In this document: in pieces, positions 18,131 to 26,850 of the stretch
Layout of the letters: the number at the start of each line of letters is the position of its first letter
Position numbering within the stretch: position 1 is the stretch's first letter
DNA from: Butyricimonas sp. Marseille-P3923
GTDB taxonomy: Bacteria; Bacteroidota; Bacteroidia; Bacteroidales; Marinifilaceae
Direction of reading: 5' to 3'
DNA: 64,000 nt
NCBI RefSeq assembly: GCF_900184685.1
Contig: NZ_FXXL01000007.1
Coordinates: 2,170,001 to 2,234,000 of the forward strand
Position numbers and translations under genes: made by a program
The notes under the pieces: model-generated
The model's input: only the letters and a program-made list of their open reading frames with translations
Databases searched by the model: none
Told to the model about the DNA's origin: nothing

Positions 18131-18159
18131 TATTCCGCCTCTTACAAAGAGTCGGAATG
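18131..18159 (-). repeat. Right inverted repeat of the putative invertible segment
   Basis: Inverted copy of 17759-17787 with one mismatch (T at 18152). Arms ATTCCGCCTCTT and AAGAGTCGGAAT surround the spacer ACA, the reverse complement of TGT in the left copy. It ends 190 bp before the first fimbrial gene. The 18160-18349 leader has no recognisable promoter or gene. Confidence 0.8.
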
Positions 18160-18349
18160 ATTTTAATAATGCGGTGTTTAAAATTTATTTAATTTAACTA
18201 TATGAGAATCAGCTATATGTTTACCGAAAGTTTATTATTTGCAATGATATGTATTTATACATATCACAAGGCAGTATGGTCATTTTTTCGGTTGCATCAA
18301 AATCGTCCAGAAGATAATCGCAAAGTTCATTAGATTAAAAATACAGGAA

Positions 18350-18922
18350 ATGAAAAGATGGTTATTATTAGTAACAGGTCTATTACTTTTAAGTAGCGGG
18401 CAAACTTTCTCTCAAAAAGTCGGGATAAAGACAAATGCTGTCTATTGGGCTACAGCAACCGCCAATATCGGCATAGAATTCAAATTAGGTAAAAAGACCA
18501 CGTTTGATTTATCAGGGAATTATAACCCATGGTCCTTTTCTAATAATAAAAAGTGGAAACATTGGCTCGTTCAACCCGAATTTCGCTATTGGCTTTGCGA
18601 GAATTTCAACGGTCATTTTTTCGGCACACATCTGCTTGGCGGACAACTCAATGCCGGCAATGTAAAACTTCCGTTCGGGCTACTCCCCGGGCTGAAACAT
18701 CAAAGGTACGAGGGAGGATTCTACGGAGGAGGATTAACTTACGGTTATCAATGGTTGTTAAGCAAACGCCTAAACCTTGAAACCTGCATCGGGGGCGGTT
18801 ACATCCGCGTGAACTATGACAAATATAATTGCGAAAAATGTGGCGAGTGGAAATACAAGGGACATAAAAACTACTGGGGAATCACCAAAGTCGCCATATC
18901 CATTATATACCTCATTAAATAA
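18350..18922 (+). CDS. DUF3575-family protein, first gene of the fimbrial operon
   Basis: This 190-residue exported protein has a signal peptide (MKRWLLLVTGLLLLSSGQTFSQ) and then a DUF3575-type beta-rich domain: VGIKTNAVYWATATANIGIEF, FDLSGNYNPW, LVQPEFRYW and a Gly/Tyr-rich middle (YEGGFYGGGLTYGYQW). The pattern suggests a small outer-membrane beta-barrel. DUF3575 genes regularly precede DUF3868 and fimbrillin genes in Bacteroidales fimbrial loci, so a part in outer-membrane assembly or anchoring of the fimbria is likely; this is from context, not from a known activity. It is 14 bp upstream of the next gene. Confidence 0.85.
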   Translation: MKRWLLLVTGLLLLSSGQTFSQKVGIKTNAVYWATATANIGIEFKLGKKTTFDLSGNYNPWSFSNNKKWKHWLVQPEFRYWLCENFNGHFFGTHLLGGQLNAGNVKLPFGLLPGLKHQRYEGGFYGGGLTYGYQWLLSKRLNLETCIGGGYIRVNYDKYNCEKCGEWKYKGHKNYWGITKVAISIIYLIK

Positions 18923-18936
18923 TAGAAGACACGACC

Positions 18937-20403
18937 ATGAAAAGAATGATATATACCATACTAATATTGCTTTTAGGAAGTGGCAGCGCGTGGAGTCAGA
19001 AAGAATACCTGAGAAATATTCGGGTATTGAATAACGAAATGAAAAAAAATAAAGCCGATGTGGACGTCTGTATAAATCTCGATGTAAGCCAAATAAAAGT
19101 CCGCAGACAACACAGCATCCGGCTGATTCCTGTCATTATTTCGAAAAACGAAAGCAAGAGTCAGGAATTACCGGCTATTATCATCAACGGGCGTACACGT
19201 GCTCTGGTGCATCAACGCATAGAGCGGCTCACAGGGCAACCTTATCCTTACAAGGCACAAACTGTTATACGCCGTTACAACCGGGAAAAACAGGAAATAA
19301 ACTACACCGCCTCAATCCCTTTCCAACAATGGATGAGAGGCAGCAAATTAATCATCCGGGAAGAAGTAAGCGGGTGTACCGATTGCATGGCAGCCGGTTA
19401 CAATCAAGGTGCGACAGATACCATCGCTTCGTCTTGCCTCGCTTCGCCCTTGCCGATATTTACCCTCGATTTCAAGCAACCGAAAGAGGAAATCATCAAA
19501 ACAAGGGAAAAGAGCCGCGAAGCCAGATTACAGTTCCGTCAAGACAGCCGGAAAATTCTACCGGAATACAAAAACAATCATAAAGAACTGGCTGCCATCA
19601 AACAATCTATAACAGAAGTCCAAGATGATAAGAACGTCATGATCAAGGCTATCTACATCACGGGATACGCCTCCCCGGAAGGTAGCCGCGAATATAATCT
19701 CACCATCTCCAAGGCCAGAGCCGAAGCACTTGCCCGATACCTGCAAGACGAACTCAAAATCGCTCCGGAACAGATTCACGCAGACTGGAAAGGTGAAGAC
19801 TGGCAAGGACTGCGCGAAGAGGTAGAAAAACGCCCGAAACTCCTGCACCAGAACAAAGTGCTCGCTATCATCGATAATTGTACAGATCCGGATAAATGTG
19901 AAGAAATCTTCAAAGAATTGGATGATAACGGGGAAATCTACAAACGGTTGCTAAATGAATGCTATCCTCCGTTACGGAAAAACGACTATCGCGTACAATA
20001 CGAAGTCCGAAATTTCAACTTGGAAGAGGCGAAACAAGTAATTAAAACCAACCCGAAACTATTAAGCCTGTACGAGATATACCTCGTAGCCCAAGCATAC
20101 GGGAACGCCCCTGTCCTCCAAGAACAAATTATCCACACGGCAGCCGAGGCCTATCCGGAGAACGGAATCGCGGCGAGTAATGCCGCCCGGCTCGATTTGC
20201 AAAAAGGCAATATCCGGGCAGCAATCAACCGTCTTGAAAAAGCCAAAGCCGATCCGGACACGTGGGGTGCGCTCGGCGTGGTTTATGCCCGGGACGAACA
20301 ATGGGAACTTGCCAAACAGTACCTCGTCAAAGCCACTACGCAAGGCGATAACGAGGCTCGAGAGAATCTTCAAAAACTAGAAACATATATACAAGAACCA
20401 TAA
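18937..20403 (+). CDS. DUF3868 protein with OmpA-like and TPR-like regions
   Basis: This 488-residue exported protein has a signal peptide (MKRMIYTILILLLGSGSAWSQ), an N-terminal DUF3868 region (about 40-160, LRNIRVLNNEM through SIPFQQWMRGSKL), an OmpA-like segment (about 235-290; YITGYASPEG then LTISKARAEALARYL) and C-terminal TPR-like helices (about 370-485; AARLDLQKGNIRAAINRLEKA, LGVVYARDEQWELAKQYL). OmpA-like domains bind peptidoglycan, so the protein may tie the fimbrial machinery to the cell wall. It belongs to the fimbrial operon between DUF3575 and the major fimbrillin genes. Confidence 0.85.
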   Translation: MKRMIYTILILLLGSGSAWSQKEYLRNIRVLNNEMKKNKADVDVCINLDVSQIKVRRQHSIRLIPVIISKNESKSQELPAIIINGRTRALVHQRIERLTGQPYPYKAQTVIRRYNREKQEINYTASIPFQQWMRGSKLIIREEVSGCTDCMAAGYNQGATDTIASSCLASPLPIFTLDFKQPKEEIIKTREKSREARLQFRQDSRKILPEYKNNHKELAAIKQSITEVQDDKNVMIKAIYITGYASPEGSREYNLTISKARAEALARYLQDELKIAPEQIHADWKGEDWQGLREEVEKRPKLLHQNKVLAIIDNCTDPDKCEEIFKELDDNGEIYKRLLNECYPPLRKNDYRVQYEVRNFNLEEAKQVIKTNPKLLSLYEIYLVAQAYGNAPVLQEQIIHTAAEAYPENGIAASNAARLDLQKGNIRAAINRLEKAKADPDTWGALGVVYARDEQWELAKQYLVKATTQGDNEARENLQKLETYIQEP

Positions 20404-20443
20404 AAGATTGAATTGACATCAAATTACATTAAATTTTTAGATT

Positions 20444-21520
20444 ATGAAATTAAACAAGTACTTATTAATCGCAGTTGCCAGTCTAGGACTATTTGCCTGC
20501 AACAATGACAAAGAAGAAGCCACTCCCAGCGGTCTGAAAGCAATCTCTTTAAACATCGTAAATCCCGAATTGTCGAGAGCTGAACAGACTCCCACGACCG
20601 GAGAGCATGGAGGGACATTAGCAATTACCCCCTCTCACATTTTCGTAAAATTATTAGGGACGGAGCCGGTTATGTCAGCAACTTTCACAAGCCTTGAGGA
20701 AGCCAATACATACACGTTCTTTGATGTACCGACAAGCTGTACCGGAGTGGAAGTTATCATCAATAACTACTCCGCTTATAACTCCACCGCCACGGCGGAA
20801 ACCGCCAAAGAAACAAATGTTACTTGCTACGGCTCTTCAACAACACTAACCCCCGACGGGGTAGCAACGAAAGAAAACGGAACTCTTCAATATGACCTCT
20901 ACAAAACAACAGTTACCGTTAAACCCATCGTGGCCCGTATTGAAGCATCCGGGATCAAACTAATGCAAACAAAAAATCCCTCCCTATCGGCAACAACGGA
21001 AACTTCAAAATATGCCACTCTTAATTTCGCCGGAATTTTCCTGAATGGATACTGCGAAAATGGTACATTAGCGAATAACATCGTAACAGCGAGTAACCCA
21101 CAAGTCATTGAATCAGATGATGCGGAAACTGTTTTAACCGCAGCCAAAGCATTGTCCATGGGAGACTTTTTAGAAACACCTGCAACAATTTTTGACGCCA
21201 CCTTCCCTACAACAGAAAAATGCTATGCATACAACTTCTTTGTAAATGCAGACAACAACAAACCAATCATCACATTAGCCTTTACCGACGCAACCTTAAA
21301 AGCAGGCTCATGCTCACCGATTCGTTTTGCCGTAGTTTCGAAATATAACGGAAAAGAAAATTTCAAATTCGAAGCCGGGAAGCTATATCGAATCACCAAA
21401 TTAGAAGTAACAGATGAAAATATCACCGGAGATATCACCGGTAATACCTCAATCGCGGTTAACGCCACGATTGTGGTTGAACCTTGGGTTATCCAGGATG
21501 TAACCGTTGAATGGAAATAA
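20444..21520 (+). CDS. Major fimbrillin (FimA/Mfa1-type) shaft subunit
   Basis: This 358-residue lipoprotein precursor has Cys19 after a signal (GLFAC). The region LSR-AEQ (Arg45-Ala46) fits the trypsin-like cleavage that frees the acceptor groove in Porphyromonas-type fimbrillins. The C-terminus (VNATIVVEPWVIQDVTVEWK) has the conserved VxPW...V-x-EW form of the donor strand in FimA/Mfa1 shaft proteins. The fimbria would be a surface adhesin assembled by donor-strand exchange. The gene is followed by a strong terminator (21562-21596), which should give more message for this subunit than for the downstream minor ones. Confidence 0.85.
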   Translation: MKLNKYLLIAVASLGLFACNNDKEEATPSGLKAISLNIVNPELSRAEQTPTTGEHGGTLAITPSHIFVKLLGTEPVMSATFTSLEEANTYTFFDVPTSCTGVEVIINNYSAYNSTATAETAKETNVTCYGSSTTLTPDGVATKENGTLQYDLYKTTVTVKPIVARIEASGIKLMQTKNPSLSATTETSKYATLNFAGIFLNGYCENGTLANNIVTASNPQVIESDDAETVLTAAKALSMGDFLETPATIFDATFPTTEKCYAYNFFVNADNNKPIITLAFTDATLKAGSCSPIRFAVVSKYNGKENFKFEAGKLYRITKLEVTDENITGDITGNTSIAVNATIVVEPWVIQDVTVEWK

Positions 21521-21561
21521 GACACTAATATCTTCGGCACCACACGCCAAAGATACTCCCA

Positions 21562-21596
21562 GGAACGCCCCACGAGGCGAAGGGGCGTTCCTTTTT
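21562..21596 (+). terminator. Intrinsic terminator after the major fimbrillin gene
   Basis: A perfect 10 bp GC-rich stem (GGAACGCCCC with GGGGCGTTCC, 10-nt loop) is followed by T5. It lies inside the operon, between the shaft subunit and the Mfa2-like anchor gene, and is expected to act as a partial terminator. Confidence 0.88.
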
Positions 21597-21625
21597 CAAA
21601 TTTTACATACATACAGTACAACAAG

Positions 21626-22522
21626 ATGAAACGTTTTGAGAAAATATTACTGCTTCTATTAATTATCAGTGTGAATACAAGCTGCATAAAAGAAGATCTT
21701 GATGATTGCGAGAAAACACGCCTTACCTTTATATATAAAGGGGATGGTCAAGAAGATATATTTCATACTAAAATCAACAAGGTTGACCTGTATGTTTTCG
21801 ATGCCGACCACCACTTGGTAACCACCAAAGTATTAAATCAAAGTACCCTAAAAAAACATCAAGGAACCAAACTAAACTTACCGTCCGGTCAATACCACCT
21901 CGTCGCGGTAGGCAACGCGGGTGAACGCACAACAATAAAAGATATTCAATGCGGTTCATTGCAAAATATCATGGCAATGCACCCCAACCAAGACAAAGAT
22001 AAAGTGCCCGGTCAAGACCCCCTGTACATGGGCTGCCATGTCATCGAGGTACTTAAAGACCGTTGGTCAGACCACACGGTAGAATTCAAAAGTTCCCACC
22101 TGAAAGTATCCGTGGAAGTCCGGGGGGTGGGATACGCCGGAACGGGACGTGCAGCTAATCCGTCCGTTTCCGTCGTGCTAAAAAACGTCTATCCACACAC
22201 GAACTTCACCAACGAATCGTGCGGAGAATTATGCGCCCATTACCCGGAATTCGTGTTCGATGAAAACACTCACGTCATGCAATCGACAGACTTAAACATA
22301 TTCAGGTACAAAGGTGGATGTGCAATGGTAATAGAAGTTCTGAACCGAGAGGGCAACGTCATTGCCTCCAAAAGCATCGCGGAATTCCTGCGTGAAAATC
22401 CTAAAGTGGATATTTACAAACAGGAAGCCCTGCTCCCGCTCCTTATTGAATTCACTCCATTGCAAGTGGAAATCCGCTTGCCCGAGTGGTATATCAATGA
22501 CGTGACACCAGATTTCCATTAA
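21626..22522 (+). CDS. FimB/Mfa2-family fimbrial anchor lipoprotein
   Basis: This 298-residue lipoprotein (Cys20 in NTSC) matches the Mfa2/FimB family, which anchors the fimbria in the outer membrane and limits its length. Signatures are an early LTFIYKGDGQED and KVDLYVFDADHHLV strand pair, LPSGQYHLVAVGNAG, DPLYMGCHVIEV, an internal domain duplication, and a short C-terminus (LPEWYINDVTPDFH) without the donor strand of shaft subunits. It lies between the terminator at 21562-21596 and the accessory subunit, 19 bp before the latter. Confidence 0.88.
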   Translation: MKRFEKILLLLLIISVNTSCIKEDLDDCEKTRLTFIYKGDGQEDIFHTKINKVDLYVFDADHHLVTTKVLNQSTLKKHQGTKLNLPSGQYHLVAVGNAGERTTIKDIQCGSLQNIMAMHPNQDKDKVPGQDPLYMGCHVIEVLKDRWSDHTVEFKSSHLKVSVEVRGVGYAGTGRAANPSVSVVLKNVYPHTNFTNESCGELCAHYPEFVFDENTHVMQSTDLNIFRYKGGCAMVIEVLNREGNVIASKSIAEFLRENPKVDIYKQEALLPLLIEFTPLQVEIRLPEWYINDVTPDFH

Positions 22523-22541
22523 TCATATAGAAGAACTTGTT

Positions 22542-23459
22542 ATGAAAAACAGATTCAACTTCATCATATTCGCGTTTATTCTTTTGCTGACATCCTGCAT
22601 CAAAGACAAGGCACAAGAAGAAGAAAAGGTTTCCGTGGTGTTGACATTCAACACGCGTTCCGTTAGCGAAACTTACGACACCGATTCGGGTGAAGGTATT
22701 CAATCCATCCGTGTAATCATCGCTCAAAACGGCACGGTCGTAAAAAATGAATATTATCCCGAACTAAGCTACAATGCCTCACTCTCCTCCCGCACGTTCA
22801 CAATATTCGATGTACCCGTGGGAAATGCGGATTTCTATATCATCGCCAATGCCGATAAATCAGGGATTACGGATTGGACACCCTACAATGTCGGGCAAAC
22901 ACCATCGTTCGACCTACTGACTCGACACGTCATGACAACCGCAAACGGAATCGTTGAGCCACCATTCCCCATCGCACAACAATTCTTGAATCAATCGATA
23001 CGGACTAACGGGCAAGAATTAAATTTCTCCATCATCCGTTCCGTTGTCAAGTTAAATTTCATGTTCACGAACAAGAGCGACAAAGACATCACGCTCGAAC
23101 AAATCAAACTGGGGACGTTCGTACCGGATAAAACATTTTTATTCCCCCAAAAATCACGACCGGTAGATCTGAATTATCATCCATTAAACATGAATAATAT
23201 AAATCAAGCCGTTCAAGCCGGAACCTCATTCATGAAAACGGTATATATTTACGAGAATACCGTCACGGATACCGATGCATACACGGTAGCCATCGTTGTC
23301 GACGGATACACCTACGAACCGCTTTCATTAAACCTGACATCAATAACCCGCAACACGCAGATAAATATAAAAATGACGATTACCCCTAGCAATGTAGGAC
23401 TTTCATACATTGTTGCCGATTGGACAAACACCCCTGTAACGATTCCCCCGTTTGATTAA
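22542..23459 (+). CDS. Fimbrillin-like accessory subunit
   Basis: This 305-residue lipoprotein (Cys19, LLTSC) shows the two-domain fimbrillin pattern: SVVLTFNTRSV, FTIFDVPVGNADFYIIANAD, a middle FSIIRSVVKLNFMF strand and a C-terminal NTQINIKMTITPSNVGLSYIVADW. It resembles neither the shaft nor the anchor closely and is probably a tip-complex or adaptor component (the role played by Mfa3/Mfa4 or FimC/FimD in Porphyromonas). Which one cannot be assigned from the sequence. Confidence 0.75.
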   Translation: MKNRFNFIIFAFILLLTSCIKDKAQEEEKVSVVLTFNTRSVSETYDTDSGEGIQSIRVIIAQNGTVVKNEYYPELSYNASLSSRTFTIFDVPVGNADFYIIANADKSGITDWTPYNVGQTPSFDLLTRHVMTTANGIVEPPFPIAQQFLNQSIRTNGQELNFSIIRSVVKLNFMFTNKSDKDITLEQIKLGTFVPDKTFLFPQKSRPVDLNYHPLNMNNINQAVQAGTSFMKTVYIYENTVTDTDAYTVAIVVDGYTYEPLSLNLTSITRNTQINIKMTITPSNVGLSYIVADWTNTPVTIPPFD

Positions 23460-23474
23460 ATAAAATATATAACC

Positions 23475-26387
23475 ATGAAAACCATCTACCATTTAATATA
23501 TCTAGCGTATGCCGGTATCCTTTTCCTAACCGGTTGTTCAGACGATATATTGGAAAAAAACGCACAAGTCATCGAGGGGCAACCTACCAAAGTAAATTTA
23601 AACTTCGGGGTAGCTAACTCGTCACAACTATCCAGAGCAACCTCGCCCGTCAAAGATGAACACAAGGTGAACAACCTGTACGTTTTCATTTTTAATGCCG
23701 ACGGTTCTCTGTCTAAAAGCCAATTTTTCGAATACGGGAACTTACAGGATAAAATGGAAAAGGATGACATCAACAACACACTCACGAGCGGCAAAGTTAC
23801 TATCGAAACCGTATCCGGAAGCGGGAAAACGATTTGGGCAATCGCGAATATCGCTAACGTTTCAACTAACGCCATGAGAGATATCACCCCCGCCGTGTTG
23901 GACGAGATAAGTAATCTGGAGGAATTACAAGCACTAACAGCCTCTTTGCAACAAGAAACGATTGCCCGGGGAACAGCCTTTCTCATGAGTGGCACCCTCG
24001 AAGATGCATCCGGGAATCCTAAAAAAGTAGACATCCCCGTCGGGGGCGAAATAAGCGACAATATCATTCTAAAACGCGTCGATGCCAAAATCACGTTCAA
24101 CATCCAAACCAAAAAAGGAATCACCTTCACTCCCACGGAATGGAAAGTTGTCAAAGCCTCCCAAAAGGTCTATTTACTACCCAATGCATCCGATCCAGAA
24201 GGCGCTGACACGGACTATTTCGAAACGTCGTGGGCAAACTACGAGGGTGAAGGTGACAATTTTGGGAAGACCTTTTCTTTTTACGTGGCAGAAAATCGCA
24301 AATCGCCCATCAAATCCATTCCAACAATGACAGAGGACGGCACCCCTCTGACCCCGGAGGAACAATATAATTACCGGGAAAAACAACTCAAGAACCCCGT
24401 GACGGACGGCAAACCCGGACAAACCGTAACCAACGGGGCATACGAATACGCTGACCCCAACTCCACGTATGTGATACTAAAAGGAAACATCACGTACAAA
24501 TATGGTGAAATACAAGAAGTTTCCGCGAATGTCATGTACACGATACACTTGGGGTTCGTGAATGGCGCCGAGGATTTTAACACCAACCGCAATGTACATT
24601 ACACGTACACGGTTACCATCAACAGTGCCGAAAGTATCATTGTTGAAGTTAACGATGGAAAAGAGAACCAACCCGGTGCAGAAGGCGAGATTACTATTGC
24701 CGACAATATCATTAACTTAGATGCCCATTATGAAACGAGATGCATTACTTTCACTCAAGCACAAATAGACCCGAGTTTAACGTGGTATGTAAAAACCGCT
24801 TTCAGCGAAGGGATGCCGGAGCAAAATCCTCAAGACTACAAATGGATCAAGTTTTTACTTAACACCAAAAATGGTTCCGGTTATGATACCAAATTCCAAA
24901 AATACCCCGGAGATGCGAAAAGCTATACAGACGAGGAAATCAAGACTTTGGATTGTCAAATAACAAACGCCAAACTTATAAACGTGGCTCAACTTGTACG
25001 GATTCTAAAAAGAAACAAAGAAATATATATTGCAAACAATAACAGTAACAAGGGAACTCTTTTCGACGGAGGGTTTAAAATTACATTCACGGCTTTTATC
25101 GAGGAAAATTATTACACACAAAACCCGGAAACAGGAGACAACAGCACAACTTTATGGAAAAAATTTGTCAATCAACCGGAACGAATCATGAATATCCTCT
25201 CCAACACGAGATACAGCCCGGACGGGGAAAGCGTGAGGCACGTCGCCGTTACTTCGTTCCGGCAAAAATCCATTCAAACGATGTATAACATCTCGGCAGG
25301 CGAAGGGTTGCAAACGGCATGGGGAACGGAATGTGTACAAGAAACAGATAAACGCCCGTTCTGGAAGGAAAAAACCGCCAATAATTCAGGAGTACCCACC
25401 TATAATGATTCTCGAAACGGTCGTTCCAATACTATAAAATTATGGAATACAAGTACAAATCCCCGTTGGGACACTTATATTGAACCGACAACCAATGAAA
25501 TGAAAACAGTATACAATTACGCCCGCTACAATTGCATGCAACGAAATCGGGATCTAGACGGAAACGGGAAAATTGATGCCGATGAAGTACGCTGGTACTT
25601 GGCTGCCATCGATCAATTGACAGACCTTTGGATCGGAGAAAATTCATTTGACGCCGCCGCCCGCCTTTTCAAAGGCTCCACGTGGATTGAAGACTGGTAT
25701 GTCAGCAGCACCGTACCGGGACGTTACAGTGTAAATATAGGTTCAGACTGGTTCCCCCGTTATGAATACTGGGACAACCCCACCGTACTATGGTCTTCCG
25801 AAGGCTCCTCTATCGGTGAGATGAATACAGTAACTTCCTATAACACAAGTAAAACATTTAATTACCGCTGTGTACGTAATCTCGGTATTGCTCCGGATGA
25901 TGCCACAACAATACCCCAAGATTTTGCCACATACGACGCCACCACCCATGTACTCTCCCTCGAGTACCTAGACGAAAAATCCATCCGTGCTTACTCGCAG
26001 GAAGAAGAACTGCCCGAACACCACGAACGGCAGGCAGACAACTTACCATGGTGGAATTTTGAAGTAAACCCGGGCTCGCACTTGTTACCAAGCGGGATTG
26101 CCAATTGGATTAAAATCCGTGATACCGTCAACTCCGGCAAGTCACCTTGTCCACCCGGTTGGCGTGTACCAAATCAACGAGAACTAGCTCTTATGCTGTC
26201 ACGTGTAAAAAATGATGGCGGTTGGGAACTAGATAATCACATGTCAAGAACCCGCTTTTCCATGAACCCGACAGGGAGCTATCGGCATGGTTTCTCTGTT
26301 ACGTCTGCGGCAGGAAAGCTATTCCTGATTAATAACTCCGACGAAACAGGGGGAGTACGATGCGTAAGAGATAAATCTTCAAAATAA
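23475..26387 (+). CDS. Large DUF4906-like fimbrial tip candidate with an EF-hand-type loop
   Basis: This 970-residue lipoprotein precursor (Cys21, LTGC) is the largest protein of the operon. It starts with a fimbrillin-like domain (VNLNFGVANSSQLSRATSP, VNNLYVFIFNADGSL) and continues with a long beta-rich region, then a C-terminal region typical of DUF4906 proteins (YNYARYNCMQRNRDLDGNGK..., CPPGWRVPNQRELALML, GGVRCVRD). Residues 693-704 (DLDGNGKIDADE) fit the 12-residue EF-hand calcium loop with acidic or Asn ligands at 1, 3, 5, 9 and 12. Position and size suggest a tip adhesin, by analogy with Mfa5. Ligand unknown. Confidence 0.75.
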   Translation: MKTIYHLIYLAYAGILFLTGCSDDILEKNAQVIEGQPTKVNLNFGVANSSQLSRATSPVKDEHKVNNLYVFIFNADGSLSKSQFFEYGNLQDKMEKDDINNTLTSGKVTIETVSGSGKTIWAIANIANVSTNAMRDITPAVLDEISNLEELQALTASLQQETIARGTAFLMSGTLEDASGNPKKVDIPVGGEISDNIILKRVDAKITFNIQTKKGITFTPTEWKVVKASQKVYLLPNASDPEGADTDYFETSWANYEGEGDNFGKTFSFYVAENRKSPIKSIPTMTEDGTPLTPEEQYNYREKQLKNPVTDGKPGQTVTNGAYEYADPNSTYVILKGNITYKYGEIQEVSANVMYTIHLGFVNGAEDFNTNRNVHYTYTVTINSAESIIVEVNDGKENQPGAEGEITIADNIINLDAHYETRCITFTQAQIDPSLTWYVKTAFSEGMPEQNPQDYKWIKFLLNTKNGSGYDTKFQKYPGDAKSYTDEEIKTLDCQITNAKLINVAQLVRILKRNKEIYIANNNSNKGTLFDGGFKITFTAFIEENYYTQNPETGDNSTTLWKKFVNQPERIMNILSNTRYSPDGESVRHVAVTSFRQKSIQTMYNISAGEGLQTAWGTECVQETDKRPFWKEKTANNSGVPTYNDSRNGRSNTIKLWNTSTNPRWDTYIEPTTNEMKTVYNYARYNCMQRNRDLDGNGKIDADEVRWYLAAIDQLTDLWIGENSFDAAARLFKGSTWIEDWYVSSTVPGRYSVNIGSDWFPRYEYWDNPTVLWSSEGSSIGEMNTVTSYNTSKTFNYRCVRNLGIAPDDATTIPQDFATYDATTHVLSLEYLDEKSIRAYSQEEELPEHHERQADNLPWWNFEVNPGSHLLPSGIANWIKIRDTVNSGKSPCPPGWRVPNQRELALMLSRVKNDGGWELDNHMSRTRFSMNPTGSYRHGFSVTSAAGKLFLINNSDETGGVRCVRDKSSK

Positions 26388-26408
26388 TTCGACATAGAAA
26401 AACAAGAT

Positions 26409-26669
26409 ATGAATAAACGAGAACTTTCATTATTAGTAGCAGACCGAACCGGGCTCTCGAAAGGCGAGGCACTGAAAGCGGTGCAAGCCACGATAGATTG
26501 CATCACCGAAGCTCTGCAAACAGGACAACGAATAACGTTAATGGGATTCGGGGCGTTCTTCTCGTATGAACTCCCCCCTCGCGTTACATATAATCTTTAT
26601 ACCAAAGAACGGGAACAACTGGAATCACGCAAGGTGATCAAATTCAGACCCACCTTCCCCGACAAATAA
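26409..26669 (+). CDS. HU/IHF-family DNA-binding protein
   Basis: This 86-residue protein has the HU fold: N-terminal helices (MNKRELSLLVADRTGLSKGE, ALKAVQATIDCITEAL), then GQRITLMGFGAFFSYE and a C-terminal strand (RKVIKFRPTFPDK). The usual DNA-intercalating arm with the RNP motif is short and altered (PPRVTYNLYTKEREQLES). It is the last gene of the fimbrial operon, 21 bp after the tip candidate. HU-like proteins bend DNA and assist site-specific recombination, so it may help inversion of the upstream switch or regulate the operon; that is inference from position. Confidence 0.85.
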   Translation: MNKRELSLLVADRTGLSKGEALKAVQATIDCITEALQTGQRITLMGFGAFFSYELPPRVTYNLYTKEREQLESRKVIKFRPTFPDK

Positions 26670-26683
26670 ATGCAACCAACCAC

Positions 26684-26714
26684 GAGGCTGTCCAAAAATG
26701 GGCAGTCTCTTTTG
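26684..26714 (+). terminator. Terminator of the fimbrial operon
   Basis: GAGGCTGTCC (26684-26693) pairs with GGGCAGTCTC (26700-26709) using two G-T wobbles, with a 6-nt loop and a following TTTTG. It lies 14 bp after the HU gene. Confidence 0.65.
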
Positions 26715-26850
26715 ACACTTAGCTATTCAGTCAATTAGTTGTATTCTCAATGTTATACGATTATCATTTTCTACCATCGGTTTACTTTGGTTTACAGTAG
26801 TAAACTTTTTCTAGAGAGAATCCGAAGTAATACTGTTAAAGAAAGGGATT

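Noticed and set aside
17759-18159. Inverted repeats read as two ordinary transcription terminators
   Set aside because: Each box could form a terminator hairpin, but near-identity of 29 bp in inverted orientation, including the spacer, is not needed for termination and fits recombination sites next to a recombinase.
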